Assembly (NCBI GenBank): GCA_010405405.1
Contig: MU004239.1
Location: 608,713 to 672,712 of the forward strand
Direction: 5' to 3'
DNA from: Microthyrium microscopicum
Taxonomy: Eukaryota; Ascomycota; Dothideomycetes; Microthyriales; Microthyriaceae
Length of the DNA: 64,000 nt
Positions 1 through 12,394 of this stretch are shown piece after piece. The stretch's first letter is position 1, and each line of letters opens with the position of its first letter. The notes below the pieces were generated by a model. The model had not been told where the DNA came from, ran no database searches, and saw only the letters and a list, made by a program, of their open reading frames with translations. Both the position numbers and the translations under genes were made by a program.

Positions 1-1115
1 ATGCGTCAACTGCGTATCGTAGATGTTAGTAGCTCCAAGATCGTGGCTCAGGCTCTCAAAAGCCGATGGTATGGAGTAATGGTTCGTGTTTTGGTTAAAA
101 GTTTAAATTTCGATACTATTTTCGAGTACATCGTGTAGTCCCCAGGATCATATACAATCCAACAGCACTGCTAATCCTATTTCCGGCTCGTGTTTACATG
201 TTCACGGTGCCCTTTAGTGTCTCCAGGGCAATCGGTTCACGGCAGTCGGCCATCTTACTCCATGAGCAAGTGATCTTAATTAGTATATTCCTTCTTGTAG
301 AAGCATAGTGGTAATCCATCGCATTATTGTCGCCGTCGACGCCTCCATCACATTCATACGGTGCCAACGCATCCAATGTGAATATGGAATGACCATGTTG
401 AACCCATGCTCTTGTAGTACTTCGTTCGAGTCTTGTCAGGATGTCGAGAGATCGCGCCCAGGGCCCATGTCTTCTGCAAGGCTTTGCTCGGCACGAGAGT
501 GATCTCTAGGGACGATTGCCGGGGCTGTAACTGGGGACAGGACGAGGGAGAGCGAAAGGTTTGTTGTTGTTTTGGCAAGGTGCGAGGTTTGCCTGCTGGG
601 AAACCTGGCTCTTAATATGCGGCACCCTGCCCATTATAACGCGACCCCTAACGCGTCTCGCGTCCTCTTTTTATATCCACCATTTCTATCACGCGTTACA
701 CGCCATAGATATCGAAATCCTGAAGACGAAGAAAAGAAATGATCAATTGATCTTGTCCGATCCGAACCTGTGGGCTCAGGTTCTTGCCGACGCAAGACCT
801 TTATGATGTTGTGTTAGTACTATTGACGATGAGTTAACCATCTTAGGGAAAGCGGACGCTCAACACCGTTCGTGCTACTGAATATGAAGGATACTACATT
901 TGCAGGAATGAGCACGAAAAATGGTAAAGTACGTAGTAGCTTGCATTGATCATGAGAGCAGATCTATGATGTCAGATCTCCGCAATAGTTTGGTACCTCC
1001 TTTCTTAGTTCCTTGACTTCCTTCAGCTTTACTTCCACAGCACCATGCTCCAACTTCATCTCTCTTCTCTTCTACACAGCACTTCATCCATCAGTTATAA
1101 CTTATACACAGCAAA
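1..1115. other. Gene-less left edge
   Basis: Only short, overlapping open frames without recognisable domains. The last 100 bases are pyrimidine-rich and probably form the promoter and leader of the F-box gene that follows. Confidence 0.6.
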
Positions 1116-2039
1116 ATGCAGCAATATCATCCTCAGTACAATCAGCCACGAGATAGATCCCTCTCTCCTATTCCCAGGCCCAAAGACTTTACCTTGGATG
1201 ACAACCTTCCGGTCCTGAATCCACGGGTCCGCAGAGCACCAGTTGCCAATCTCGGTGCTTTGGAATCTCTGCCTCTTGAGCTCCTCCAGATCGTCTTTAC
1301 ACCATTGGATCTTCACTCTTTGTCAAGTTTCCGACGTGTAAATCGACGTGCCCTTCATATGATCGAAGCGCTACCTGACTACCATGCGATCAAGATATAC
1401 GCACTCAGCGCTCTTCGTGGAATTGCAATGCTCGGCCTTGACTCAACTATAACTCTCAGCACATTGTATCAAAAGCTATGCACTGCTAAATGTGAAGAAT
1501 GTGGCGACTTTGCGGGTTACCTCTATCTTCTCACTTGCAAGCGTGTGTGTTTTCTCTGTTTCTCCCGCAATGAGAAATATCTACCATTGCTCAAGAGCCA
1601 CGCAGTTCGAAAGTTTGGCATCACCAACAAGATGATCAACTCACTGCCGCATTTTAAGAGTGTTCCTGGCAGATACTCGACAAGAGGACTCAAAGTCGCC
1701 AAGCCGATCACTTTGGTCGACTATGAATCAGCCTATCAAGCTGGCTTGGCGCACCTTGGAGACTCTCGCTTGAAGTCTCACATGCGGCACGCAGCGATAC
1801 ATGAAGACCCTACTCGCGATCTTGGAGATAGCAACCCAAACCGATTCATGGCAATCTCACGTACCCCATGGTACAACGCAGTCCTTGAGAAAGTAGATCC
1901 CGGTTTTCACTGCGTTGGATGTGAGAGTATGGACAACGACCGTCCATTTCACTGGAGGGTCAAGTACGATGACAAATTGTTCAATGAACATACAAGGGCT
2001 TTTGGCAAGATTCGGAAGGGAAACCATTGGCCGGAATAA
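1116..2039 (+). CDS. F-box domain protein
   Basis: Intronless frame of 307 residues. An F-box-like segment lies at about residues 48-88 (SLPLELLQIVF followed by LSSFRRVNRRA), the part that in this family binds Skp1 so that the protein can act as substrate adaptor of an SCF ubiquitin ligase. A cysteine cluster follows at about residues 127-155 (CEECG, then CKRVCFLCF), common in fungal F-box proteins with a C-terminal CxxC region. No leucine-rich repeats or WD40 repeats are visible, so the substrate-binding part is unknown. The start is the first ATG after a CT-rich leader. The SCF role is inferred from the family; the target cannot be read from sequence. Confidence 0.8.
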   Translation: MQQYHPQYNQPRDRSLSPIPRPKDFTLDDNLPVLNPRVRRAPVANLGALESLPLELLQIVFTPLDLHSLSSFRRVNRRALHMIEALPDYHAIKIYALSALRGIAMLGLDSTITLSTLYQKLCTAKCEECGDFAGYLYLLTCKRVCFLCFSRNEKYLPLLKSHAVRKFGITNKMINSLPHFKSVPGRYSTRGLKVAKPITLVDYESAYQAGLAHLGDSRLKSHMRHAAIHEDPTRDLGDSNPNRFMAISRTPWYNAVLEKVDPGFHCVGCESMDNDRPFHWRVKYDDKLFNEHTRAFGKIRKGNHWPE

Positions 2040-2762
2040 CCGAACGGAGGTCTCGCGCCTAGTTTTGATATGAGATCTACTCTATTGTACGCGACAAACA
2101 TCAGAATGCAGGTCTTGAAGTGGCTTCAATGATCAACGAGCAGATTAAATGCTCACGAAGACGTTCTCAAGGCCTACTCTAGACTGAGACTATACATTAT
2201 AAATCAAAAGTTTTGTTGTCATATCTCGTAAGTTTAGCAATTTCAAGCAGCTTAGGCCTACGAAAAACCCGGACATTGCTCGTAGTCCAGGCTTTTAGCT
2301 TACTACTCCCTCTGGTAGCGATTAATAATTTCAGTTGCTCTGCTAGTTCCATGCTTCTTAAATACACTGTTACTGTTTCTGACACTACATGGCTAGACCT
2401 TCGTTCTCGGTAAGTTTTTGCAGATATGATTATAAGCTGGTGTTCCCTTCCCAGCTTCATTGCCACAGGATTTCATCAGAGTACTTGCAGATTCTACACT
2501 CCATTCCTGATAAAAAGTTGATGCTGCTCATTCCAATTGATTTTATGCTTCTCATCCCGGAACTGACTTATGTGCAAGACGCCCCAAATCCCGCGTACAT
2601 GCATTAGTCCTGATCCTACATGTACGACATGTACGAACCCGCAAAGGGAAACCTGAGAGCATGAAAGATCCTCTTACTTCATATCCCTCTCAGCGTACAA
2701 GATAGGACATCGATACGCTGCATTTCTGTACTTTTGATCGCAGCACTACCAATTTCACAGCT
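2040..2762. other. Intergenic
   Basis: Short unsupported frames on both strands. Presumably the F-box 3' end and the P450 promoter. Confidence 0.6.
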
Positions 2763-4452
2763 ATGGATCTAGATATTACGGCCCCTGGATGGGCAATAGT
2801 TTTCGTGATCAGTACATTCTGGTTACTAGCAGGCTCTATTTATCGTCTCTTCTTGCACCCTCTGGCCAAATTTCCAGGGCCTAAGATTGCTGCTCTAACA
2901 ACATGGTACGAAAGCTACTACGATGCCGTTCGGTACAAAGGACGCTTCACTTTCCAACTCGAAGATCTGCACAAGAAATATGGTACGTAGTCACAGACCA
3001 TAAGTTCCATCCAACGATAATCAGCCGCCAAGTCTAACTCATCAAAGGACCGATCGTCCGCATTGGCCCAAATGAAGTCCACATCAAAGACCCAGATTAC
3101 TATCCCAAGATTTACAATATGAACAACAGACTTGACAAGTACGAATTCTACTACGGTATGCTTGGCTCACCCGAGACCTCATTTCAAGCAAGCAGTCACG
3201 AGCTCCACAAAGTCCGCCGCTCTGCTATGAATCCTTTTTTCTCAACCACTGCCGTCAACAAGTTCCAGCACAAGATCCACGAAGCCACAGATCGTTTGAC
3301 GTAACGCATGCAGAAGTGCATTGAGAGTGACCAGCCCATTCCCATATTCTTTGCATTCCGCTGCGTTACTGTCGACATCATCTTTGAATACATGTTTGGG
3401 CGAAACCCGTATCTCATCGATCGCGAAGACTGGGGTCAGGGATTCTACGATTTCTGGCGTAGTTTGTGGGAGATATCACCATGGCTTCGTCAGTTTCCGT
3501 CTATGCTAAAAGTGCTGCAATCAATTCCAAGATGGGTACTTGCAGTGACTAGTCCGAAGGCGCTGCAAGTCATGGACATGGAAACACAAGCTATAAACTG
3601 GACCAAAGAGATACTCAGTGCAGATCCCAAGGAAATGGAGACGCGAGAGCATAAGACAGTGATCTGGGAATTGGCACATACTTCCTCGCTGCCACCAAAG
3701 GAGAGAGAGCCGAGGCGTTTGGCTATCGATTGCAATAGTACCGTGGCGGCTGGATTTGAGACGACGGGTAGTGCGCTGAGCCATCTGATCTTTGGGGTTT
3801 TGAATAATGAGCGGATCCATCAGAAGTTGCTTGACGAGCTACAATTTGAGATCCTAGATCCAGAGAAGATACCAAGCTATCAAGAGCTACAGGAACTACC
3901 ATATTTCCATGCGGTCATCAGGGAAGGTATTCGGTAAGCCAACATACAACCTATCAATCCAATAGTAATCTCGCTGACCTCTTTTAGACACAGCATTGGA
4001 GCTATGGGACGACAATCTCGAGTAAATCCAAAAGCAGCAATGTCCTACAAAGGCTGGATCATACCCGCCGGTGTAAGTAATGCATCCAAGTGCCTTTCAA
4101 AATCATCACTGATCCACCATAGTTTGCATTCGGCATGTCCGCATACTACATCCTCATGGATCCCGAAATTTACTCCAAGCCACACGACTTCAATCCTGAA
4201 CGATGGCTAGCTCCTGACGCCCACGAAAAACTCCATCCGTACTTCTATCCCTTTGGCAAAGGCACTCGTTCGTATGTAGGCCAGAACCTTGCGCTAGCTG
4301 AACTACACATAGCATTTGCTACTATCATGCGGCGATTTCCAAGTTTGAAGCTGTATAACACAACGAAGGACGATGTTGAGATTCGACATGATTTTTTCGC
4401 TGGTATGTGGAAGTATGAAAAAGGAGACATGGGGCTGCAGGTCAAAGGATGA
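2763..4452 (+). pseudogene. Cytochrome P450 (trichodiene oxygenase/CYP58-like), probably inactive
   Basis: Exons 2763-2982, 3048-3933, 3988-4072 and 4123-4452 join in frame to 506 codons, the normal size for a microsomal fungal P450. Seen in order: N-terminal membrane anchor (residues 8-30), a proline-rich hinge (FPGP), the I-helix AGFETT motif, the K-helix ExxR (EGIR), the PERW motif, and the haem loop. Two defects stand out. Codon 159 (3302-3304) is TAA inside an otherwise conserved exon, and the haem-ligand cysteine of the FGxGxRxCxG loop is tyrosine (FGKGTRSYVG, TAT at 4273-4275). Without the thiolate ligand even a read-through product should not be a P450 monooxygenase. Introns and all other motifs are intact, so the decay is recent. 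Assignment to the CYP58-like group is from overall resemblance only. Confidence 0.85.
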
Positions 4453-5465
4453 CGTTGATTCTATAGGAGAGATCTCGTCATCTGAAAGGTGATGACGAGC
4501 ACTGTAGCGAGCTTGAGATAGGTTGTTAGAACATATCGTTTTGACAATTCCCTTGAGCTTTTCAGACTTATCGCTGAAGCACTTGTAAACGACATTTAGC
4601 GTAGTAGAAAGCATGATAATTGACCTTCTCGAAGAGTAGAAGTAAACTCGGTCATTATGCCATCTTCCGAAGTCACTAGCATGGACATTGTAATCATCGC
4701 CTCAGATATCTGTTATGTTTGATTCGTAGGTGTTTGCTGTCCTATAATTGTCAATGGAAGGTAGTAACTTCAAAGTCACATACTGGATTGAGAAGCCGCC
4801 AAATTCAACAACAACCAGACGGAACGGGTATTGTCAATCAAAAAGGATGTTTATTATCACGTCCAATATTGTCTTCCATCCTTTATTTATTTTAAATCAA
4901 GTTATAAAGTACACAAGTCCTGGAGGCGAGATGAAGCTAACCGAAAGGAGGATAGCTGCTGTTTCTGGGTGGCCCTCGATGATAATGAGAGAACCACGAC
5001 TACAGATCGAAAGTAGAACTCGATAAATAGACTGATAGTGATATTAATATCGAGTGGGCATTACAGCAGTAAAGAAGGCACAAGATTGGTCGGTGTTAGG
5101 GCCATGTTCTTTTTTTAAATCCAGGGTCCCAGATTTGGAGTTGCATTTTGACTTTTTGACACCCCAATGGTCTCACCACTCAACTTCAACTTCCATGTAC
5201 GCCTCATTATCGCCATCTTGGCCACTCTTTCACTGTCTCGTCGAACTATATGGCTGTTCTATAAGTATGCATTAAATGACGGTTTGATGCCCATCTCTTT
5301 TCTTTGATGCTTGTATCCACATAAACGTCCAGCGTCGATCCATACGCGAGTCAATCAAATCCTCGGTATTTTCAGAGTGCAACTTATATTGTATTTCTAT
5401 TTTATGCCGCTCCCACAGCTGGTACCGGATCCTACTTTTGGCCCCCTCTCCCAAACACTGTCGCA
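4453..5465. other. Intergenic
   Basis: No supported gene. A few frames of 60-107 codons have no domain and overlap on opposite strands. Confidence 0.6.
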
Positions 5466-6890
5466 ATGTATCTCTCATCGCATATGCGAGCTTCCATTGA
5501 AGCCCGCAATCGACAATCGCGAGGCTCCTCTGAAGCAACATCGACCCCTTCTCCACCGCGAGAGCCACTTCTACATCAAGATAACCAAGCGCCATCCATT
5601 CCTACCGAAGACAGTCCAGCTGACGAAGTAATCACTGTATCTTCTCAGTCAGTGAGCCCTGTTTCAAACTCACCTGCGATGGCTTCCTTCACTCCGGCAA
5701 ATTCCACATCAACCACCGCCATCGTACACCCAGCAACATTTACATTTAATGCAACGAAAGTTCCAACAGCTACAGCTACAACATCATTCATGCCACCGAG
5801 CGTCCCATCTCCCATCTTGACAGCATCCTCCGCACCCCTCTCATCATTTACCCCCGCCAACCGCCCAGCAAAACTCCCGCCCATAATCTACGATCCACCC
5901 GACCCAACACCAACTCCATATCTCACAACAAGCACCCGCCCACCGCAATCTCCCGTTCCTCTCCCAGAGCCCGCACAAGCGCCTCAAATCTTCACGTCTA
6001 ACGCAATGTTCGCTACCCGCCAAACTCCCGCGCAGACACAAACTCCTCAAGAATCCTCTGCGACTCGTAAGCGTGGCAGAAACCGCACCGCAATTGAACC
6101 CCGTATGTGCCGTGCCTGCGGCATCACATACCGGTACCGCAGACCACACTTGCAAAAATACCATGCGGAGGAGCTTGCGAGGGGAGAACACGTTGGCTCA
6201 GAGGATGGTGTTGATGGGGACTACAATGAAGATGAGGAGGAAGGATATGATGATAGCCATGTAAACCTTAACTCACATGCCGGGACGCCGGTGAAGTGGA
6301 CGGCTCCAAGCACCAGAGGTCCCATGAGACGATCGATGGGCGGCGTGCCGAGTGGCAGATTCTGCAACGTATGTGGTGTTGTGGTAGAGGATATGGCAGA
6401 ACATCAGCGCGCACGACATGGCGAGTCGACGGGATTTAAGGCTGTGAATGCGCCGGTCGAAGCACCGAAAATGGTGGCGTATGAGACTAGTCCTGTATTC
6501 GCTGCATATGCGCAGCGGGATCAGGATGATGATGATATGAAGACAACATCGACGGAGGTGAAAGCGGAGGTCGTCGAGGAGCCATGGGAGAAGCTCCTGC
6601 GTGCCATCAAAACGGAGACATATCTCGACGCTTCCGAGCGGCGGACGTTGATCTACGAACTATTTTCGGAGCAGATCAAGCGCTTGCCAGCTGCGAGTAG
6701 TCCGATCCCACGCAGTCATCCGGACTATGGGACGGGAGTGACGCCGCAGTTGACGAGTAGTACGAGTGTGGACCGCGATGAGGAAAGCGTGGTGGTGACG
6801 CCGTTGCAGGCGAGTAAAGAGATGGGCGGTGGCGATGGTGGGATGAGGGAGAATGGATTTGCGGTTATGCCACATAATGGTGGTGCGTAA
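5466..6890 (+). CDS. Protein with two C2H2-like zinc fingers
   Basis: Intronless, 474 residues. The first 200 residues are rich in Pro, Ser, Thr and Ala and look disordered. Two finger-like motifs share the same unusual spacing C-x2-C-x9-H-x4-H: one at about residues 215-233 (CRACG...HLQKYH), one at about 300-318 (CNVCG...HQRARH), separated by an acidic stretch. A basic segment (RKRGRNR) just before the first finger could be a nuclear localisation signal. The spacing is shorter than in classical C2H2 fingers (x12, x3-5), so DNA binding is possible but not shown. ATG 5466 is used; the in-frame ATG at 5484 would shorten the product by six residues. Function unknown; likely nuclear. Confidence 0.75.
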   Translation: MYLSSHMRASIEARNRQSRGSSEATSTPSPPREPLLHQDNQAPSIPTEDSPADEVITVSSQSVSPVSNSPAMASFTPANSTSTTAIVHPATFTFNATKVPTATATTSFMPPSVPSPILTASSAPLSSFTPANRPAKLPPIIYDPPDPTPTPYLTTSTRPPQSPVPLPEPAQAPQIFTSNAMFATRQTPAQTQTPQESSATRKRGRNRTAIEPRMCRACGITYRYRRPHLQKYHAEELARGEHVGSEDGVDGDYNEDEEEGYDDSHVNLNSHAGTPVKWTAPSTRGPMRRSMGGVPSGRFCNVCGVVVEDMAEHQRARHGESTGFKAVNAPVEAPKMVAYETSPVFAAYAQRDQDDDDMKTTSTEVKAEVVEEPWEKLLRAIKTETYLDASERRTLIYELFSEQIKRLPAASSPIPRSHPDYGTGVTPQLTSSTSVDRDEESVVVTPLQASKEMGGGDGGMRENGFAVMPHNGGA

Positions 6891-9351
6891 AGTGGTGATT
6901 GCGAAATGATTGGATGTTATCTTGTTGATCTCGTTTGCTGTTATGTCTTGTATGAATTTGAAGGATATTATGATACCCATGGCGAAATATTAGGGATATG
7001 GCTATGTATATTTAAGTAGGCTGCGATGCTGCTTTGACTAGAATACAATTACAGTTCACTACTTTTACTAAAAGGCACACAGTACTCGGTCCTCGATTAT
7101 AATTTATCGTGGAAGAGGTGACAAATGGTTTTGGAAGGCAAAGCCTCAGGATACTTGTATCAAATAACCGCGAAATATATGGCTCCTCACCCGGTATGGG
7201 GAAACCTATAACATAGTGCAAATAGACTCGACAATATGATCAAGAGAACCCCTTTTCAAGCTCATTCCAAGTGGTTCGAAAAGCCCAAATTTCATCAACC
7301 TGGCCATCACAGAATTCAACCTCACATGCGGTAATATAAGGCTGACAATCGTGACTTTTATCGATTCCTTACCTGTAAGGCTGTGACTGGCTGGACCGGA
7401 TTTTCAACACTCGTGCTTGGCAAAAGAGCTTGCTTCAGATTAGGTTGACAGGTTAAGGAGCGATTGCTTCTTCTGGAGAGGGATGCTAGCTGGAGATCGC
7501 AATATGGCCTGATATCAAGCAATAACAGGGGCGAGCAAAGTTCTGATGATGTGGTCTAGATCGTTGACAGTGTTTGGTGTCATTTATGACGGTGAAGTAG
7601 TTGTATAGGGATTGGTTGACGAAGATGTAATCAATGGAATGAATAGTCTTGTGATTTTTATAATCGTTTGATTTCTTGGGCCTCTGGACTTACAGAGTGG
7701 TACTCTCAAGCGTCGAGGACTGGAGGTTGCCAATGTGCCATCTTGATGTCGAGGTTGTCAATGACACTGACAACATGGTCTTTTGTTTTTATGTGTTGAC
7801 TAGTACAGTACTACCTAGTACTACGCAATGTTGAAACACATCAAACAAAGTTTAAAAGCGCGTAGAAATCAGACGCGACCAGAGGTTTTGTGAAGTTGAA
7901 GTGATGTGAATAATGGCGACTTGAAACGTCTCATGCTTCTTGTCGGCTTTTGGTGCGATTCTTTTGCCTCTCAGCTCCATTTTCTGCAATGCTTGTTGAA
8001 TTCAATTGCTACCAGTCTGTGAGTCTGTAGCGTCAAAATTCAGCTCACATTGCATATCCATCTCCTCATCGTGGAATTGATTAACGACCAAACATCCTCC
8101 ACAAGCTTCGCAGCTCTTTTGCTTGTGCCTCTTGGACTTGGGAACCCTTATTACTGAGCCATTACCATCACATGTGGCTCGTGGACCATTCTGATTGATT
8201 GATTGACCGATTGTCTAGTATCGCGAGGGTTGCCCAATTAATCATTTGATGTGCTGTAATTGACAATTCCGAGAAAATCCGCCTACCTGGAATCGGTCTG
8301 GCTTCAAAGCAGCAACTTGGGACCTGCATCAGCACTACTCTATTGCAATCCCACCACTTATTCGTCTCTTGTTAATTGTTACACTTCAACATCATCACCG
8401 CTCGCCTTGACAGCAACGGTCTTCAGTGGTGCCCTGCTTCATTGCGTTTTGTAACGGAAAAGTCCGATCAACACCATCCGCAGCAATCTATCAATACGCC
8501 GGAGCCACCTTTGGGTCCCAAATATATCTTGCAGATCTCCTGGTTTCGGTCGTTGATGCTCCCACTCTACCCATTTATTGGGTTCATTCTGTACAATTTG
8601 GCCCTGCTGCAACAATTTATTCCTCCAATCCCCTTGGCGTCCTTTATCGTTGCAAATTGCCACAAGCTTCTGCTGCTTCATCTTGCCTGTCACGTCTCCA
8701 GTTCCCCCATCTTCAACTACTCAGACGGGGTTGCATATCCTCTACAAGCTTTCGTCTGGTCGCTGGCACGCTCGTGCTCCATCGTCCCACGTGTAGCATT
8801 TGTCCGGGCCAGACCTCTGTCAAGTGTCAACCCTCATACAGTGCTACTCCAGGTCATACGCAGACGTTGTCCTCTCCCAGAATCTCGGTCTCGACCTGCC
8901 CCTTGTCAGAATCACTATACACGTCCCCAACAATAACCACCAACTGCAATTACCCTTTGCAGTGATTCGCTCTCTATTGGCTTTCTGCCCTGTCGCATCG
9001 GTACCTCCATTCATCGCTGGTCTTCTCGGACGCTTCGAGCCTTGGACTCGATCTGCATCTGACCGCGAACCTGGTCGAGCCCGCTTGTATTCCCCCTCTA
9101 ACCCGAGCCAACCTAGCCCTGGACTGGACACACCTCAACCACTCCCGCGCTGGGCCTCGAACCACCTCCATCGCACCCAACTCCCCCATTTCCCCCTTTA
9201 CAACGCTAAGTCATCTCTTGCAGCTTCTTACACCATCGTCATCGGTATCGACCTCTTCCATATGATGCCGCCGCGGCAGTAGATTGCTTTTCGTTCACGC
9301 CTTCACTCACACCGACCCCTCCCTCAACATCCGCTTCCTTCCTGCGGCGCA
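6891..9351. other. Long intergenic region and pyrimidine-rich palF leader
   Basis: About 6891-8000 holds nothing I can support. From about 8370 to 9351 the + strand is CT-rich and poor in stop codons, which produces long overlapping open frames in all three frames, none opening with a convincing ATG; this looks like a long promoter and 5' leader of palF. A minus-strand stretch at 8002-8190 reads as a possible terminal exon with CxxC pairs (see findings). Confidence 0.5.
8002..8190 (-). other. Possible terminal exon, Cys/Lys-rich
   Basis: Read on the minus strand from a CAG acceptor-like site at about 8190 to TGA at 8004-8002. The frame gives about 60 residues with a TCDGNGS segment, a basic run (KSKRHKQKS), then CEACGGC and an acidic tail. 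It resembles a small zinc-ribbon-like end of a gene, but no upstream exon or start codon could be joined to it. Weak. Confidence 0.15.
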
Positions 9352-11755
9352 ATGCCACCACAGCCCGAGGAAGACGTCAACAGCCCTTCATCGCGATGGG
9401 GCTTCATATCGCGCATGAAGCGGCCATTTGGTCATAGGCCTCGTCATATCAACGAGTTTTACATTCAGCCCGACAATCCTTTCCGCCAATTTCAACCGGG
9501 AGAGGTGGTGACTGGCGAAGTCATAGTCAAAGTCGCCAAACCGTTGGACATGACACATTTGGTTATCTGCCTGCACGGTTTTGCGCAAGTTTACAAGACA
9601 CCGAATAATCCCGGAGTTGGATACAAGGAATACAATGCTGCACTTGTCACCGGCCGGACGAACAAGGCTGGCGGTTACTATGGAAATGGATTTGCAAGTT
9701 TATTTGAAGATGAGGCTGTACTTTGTGGGGAGGGAAGATTGAAAGAAGGATTGTTTCGATTCGGCTTTGAGTTACACTTTCCTCTCGAACATATTCCCAG
9801 CAGCATTGACGTGGGTACATCTATGCGCAAGCAAGATCAACGCTAACAACAGACAGTTTGAGCGCGGCACAGTTTCCTATATGATTACAGCTACCCTTAC
9901 TCGCCCATCAAGAGCATCGATAATAAACCCGGTAATAACGTGCGATCCGCGAAGAGTGTCTTTCCTGGACGATATTGATATTGCACCACTTTTACAACCA
10001 AAACCAAGAGTAGTAACACTTGAACCGATAATACGAAGACAAAGGACAAGATCGAGGAGGCAACGTCCAGATAACTCGAATGCGCCTGAACCCGCAACAA
10101 CGCGACCGACCCAAGGCGATCCCACGACACAACCAGACTCGGAAACTCCAAGAAGCCCAGGTCCCAGTGAAGAAAGTTTTGACTCTGCCATCAGCAGTGG
10201 TGCACTCGCTTCAGCAACTGGCGAATCTGCTGCGCCATCACAAAGTACAAGGAATGGCAACTCTGTTAATGGAGCAGCAATAGATCCCCAGCCTGCTCCA
10301 TCATCCAAACGGCCTGTAAATCGGAAACCCATCATAACCTCTGTACAATTGGGAGCTGCCGGCTATCTACGTGGAGATGTGATTGATATGAAAATACATA
10401 TCAGCCACACGAAGCCCATCAAGAGTTTGCACGGAGTCATTGCAACATTATATCGACAAGCTCGTGTAGATATGCATCCAGCATTACCTCTTATATCCGA
10501 TAAAGATGACGAATTATACCCAAAATCAAGGACAGGCCTTGGCGGACTATCATTATCATCTGCTGGATCATGCCATCTCTTCCGAAAAGACCTCGATCAA
10601 TCCTTTGCGTCTATAATAATTAATCCCGATACCCTCACAGCCGAGATCAAAACCACTTTACGAGTTCCTGAAGATGCATTTCCGTCAATAACAACTGTCC
10701 CTGGCGCAATGATCTCTTTCAAATACTATGTCGAAGTTATCCTCGACATACAAGGCAAACTCATAGGCCTTGATAAATATCTACCAACCCCAAATGTACC
10801 AAGCCTATCTTCCAACTATCGCAACACCAATGACTCCCCAGGCGCCCACGCAAACGTCTATACTGGTGTTATGTTCGACACCGAAGATATTCGTCGTGAA
10901 CGCAACGTCGTCTCCTGCAATTTCGAGGTCATCATCGGCACTCGCGACTCTAAACGTACTGGCCGCTGGCGTGATGCGTCTTCTTCTTCTCAAACTCATG
11001 CCTCGGATTCGCTATCCACCGCCGTCCCCGATATAATTGAGCCTTTCTCCCGAGTTCCTTCTCGCTCTGGTCTCCCTCTCACCAACATGCCCCCTATCCC
11101 AGGCGATCCATCCTCCGTCCCCTTCCGTAACCGCAGCGCCTCCCAGGACAATGGTCTCTCTCATTTGGCCGTTCCACATCGCAGCAACACCTTCCCACTA
11201 CTGCGCCATTCAGACCCTGGCTCACCGCCGATACCCAGCTACGACTCTGTCTCACATCCACCTGCCTTTTCCATCCCAGACCTGCCTGACGAACACGAAG
11301 ACGAGAAAGCCCGCCTACGTCGTCTACTACCCAGCGAACCGCCGACAGAGGGCGGAGCATCATCATCTGGTCTAGAATATGCTCCATCCGCGCCTGGACT
11401 ACCAGACCTTGTGCCTTTCAACTATCAGAACCACCATCATCACCAACAACAGCAACAACACCATTATCATCAAGAACACGCAGAGTCCTCGGCCTCCGCG
11501 CCAGCTTACCAGCCATCTGCGAATACAATGCCCACCGACGATAAAGTGGAACTAGAGCGCCAACGGCTTATGGCTCTCGCGAGTGCACCACCGCCCACGA
11601 ACGGCAGTACAGGCCCGAGCGCACCGCCAGTTGACGCACAGCGAGACGAGTCATCCACGGCGCCGAATGCGCCAGTGGTAAGAGACGATGATGATCTATT
11701 TGGCTTTGATGGCTTGGGACTGGGAAGGGGAGATTTGCCGAGATATGAACGATGA
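9352..11755 (+). CDS. palF: pH-response arrestin PalF/Rim8
   Basis: Two exons (9352-9810, 9857-11755; 46-nt intron) encode 785 residues. The N-terminal arrestin fold (about residues 30-190) contains the family stretches NGFASLFEDE, GEGRLKEG and FERGTVSYMIT; the arrestin C domain (about 330-510) contains YPKSRTGLGG, FRKDLDQSF, VPEDAFPSI and FKYYVEV, all of which I know from Aspergillus PalF. The family couples the plasma-membrane pH sensor PalH/Rim21 to the ESCRT-based PalA/PalB complex, leading to cleavage of PacC at alkaline pH. The linker between the domains (about 210-320) is Ser/Thr/Pro-rich. The C-terminal third is disordered, with a His/Gln run (about residues 686-705) and a short acidic end. 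Other alpha-arrestins are the alternative; the conserved stretches favour PalF. Confidence 0.9.
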
Positions 11756-12394
11756 TCTTGACATATAGAGTCAGGAGGTAATATGCTTGGGAAGATGAAT
11801 TGTATATGAAGATATATGGAGAGAATGTGGAGATAATTGTGTGGATTTTGCAGCATAGCGATTGGGTTTGGATCTGGAGGAATTCTCGATTTTGGCATAG
11901 TTTGTGACTCGACTTGATAGTCAGTCCTTGTTTGATGAATGAATGATATTCTACCTTTTTGTTGGACTTTATGGCTATGGCCTATGTGTTCTTGGAAACT
12001 CTTGACTTAGTATGACCTCAATAATAGCAGCAGATCCAAATGCGTAAGGTGGTTTCGGCCGTGGTTTCAATGCCAGTACGACTATTAATTGAAGTGCTAG
12101 TGATTTGATAATCTTGCCTAGCTTTTATATCGTCAACAACGGAGAGTCTAGCATACTGAAGCAAATAGAATAGCAGACGCGGCCTCTGACCTTATAGCCA
12201 TATTTGACAACGACGATGATGGCCAGCCCCATATAACCCCTATGGGCGGAAAATTATATATTCAATGTGCACTGTCAACTGCCCTATTTCTAATTAATGC
12301 GGAGGTTTTATCACCAGGTACAACTAAGACAATACATAATAGCAATAGCAAAGCTCCTTTCTATAATTCCTAAAGTGTTTTCTACTCTCCCAAA
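11756..12394. other. Intergenic
   Basis: No gene visible. AT-rich near 12240-12390 with TATA-like tracts, probably the promoter of the Cip1-like gene. Confidence 0.6.

Noticed and set aside
3300-3312. A tiny intron starting GTAACG that would bypass the P450 stop
   Set aside because: Thirteen bases is far below any working intron, and the haem cysteine would still be missing.
8376-9282. Three overlapping + strand frames of 160-186 codons before palF
   Set aside because: No domain, mutually overlapping, opened by non-ATG or weak starts, and explained by a CT-rich leader poor in stop codons.
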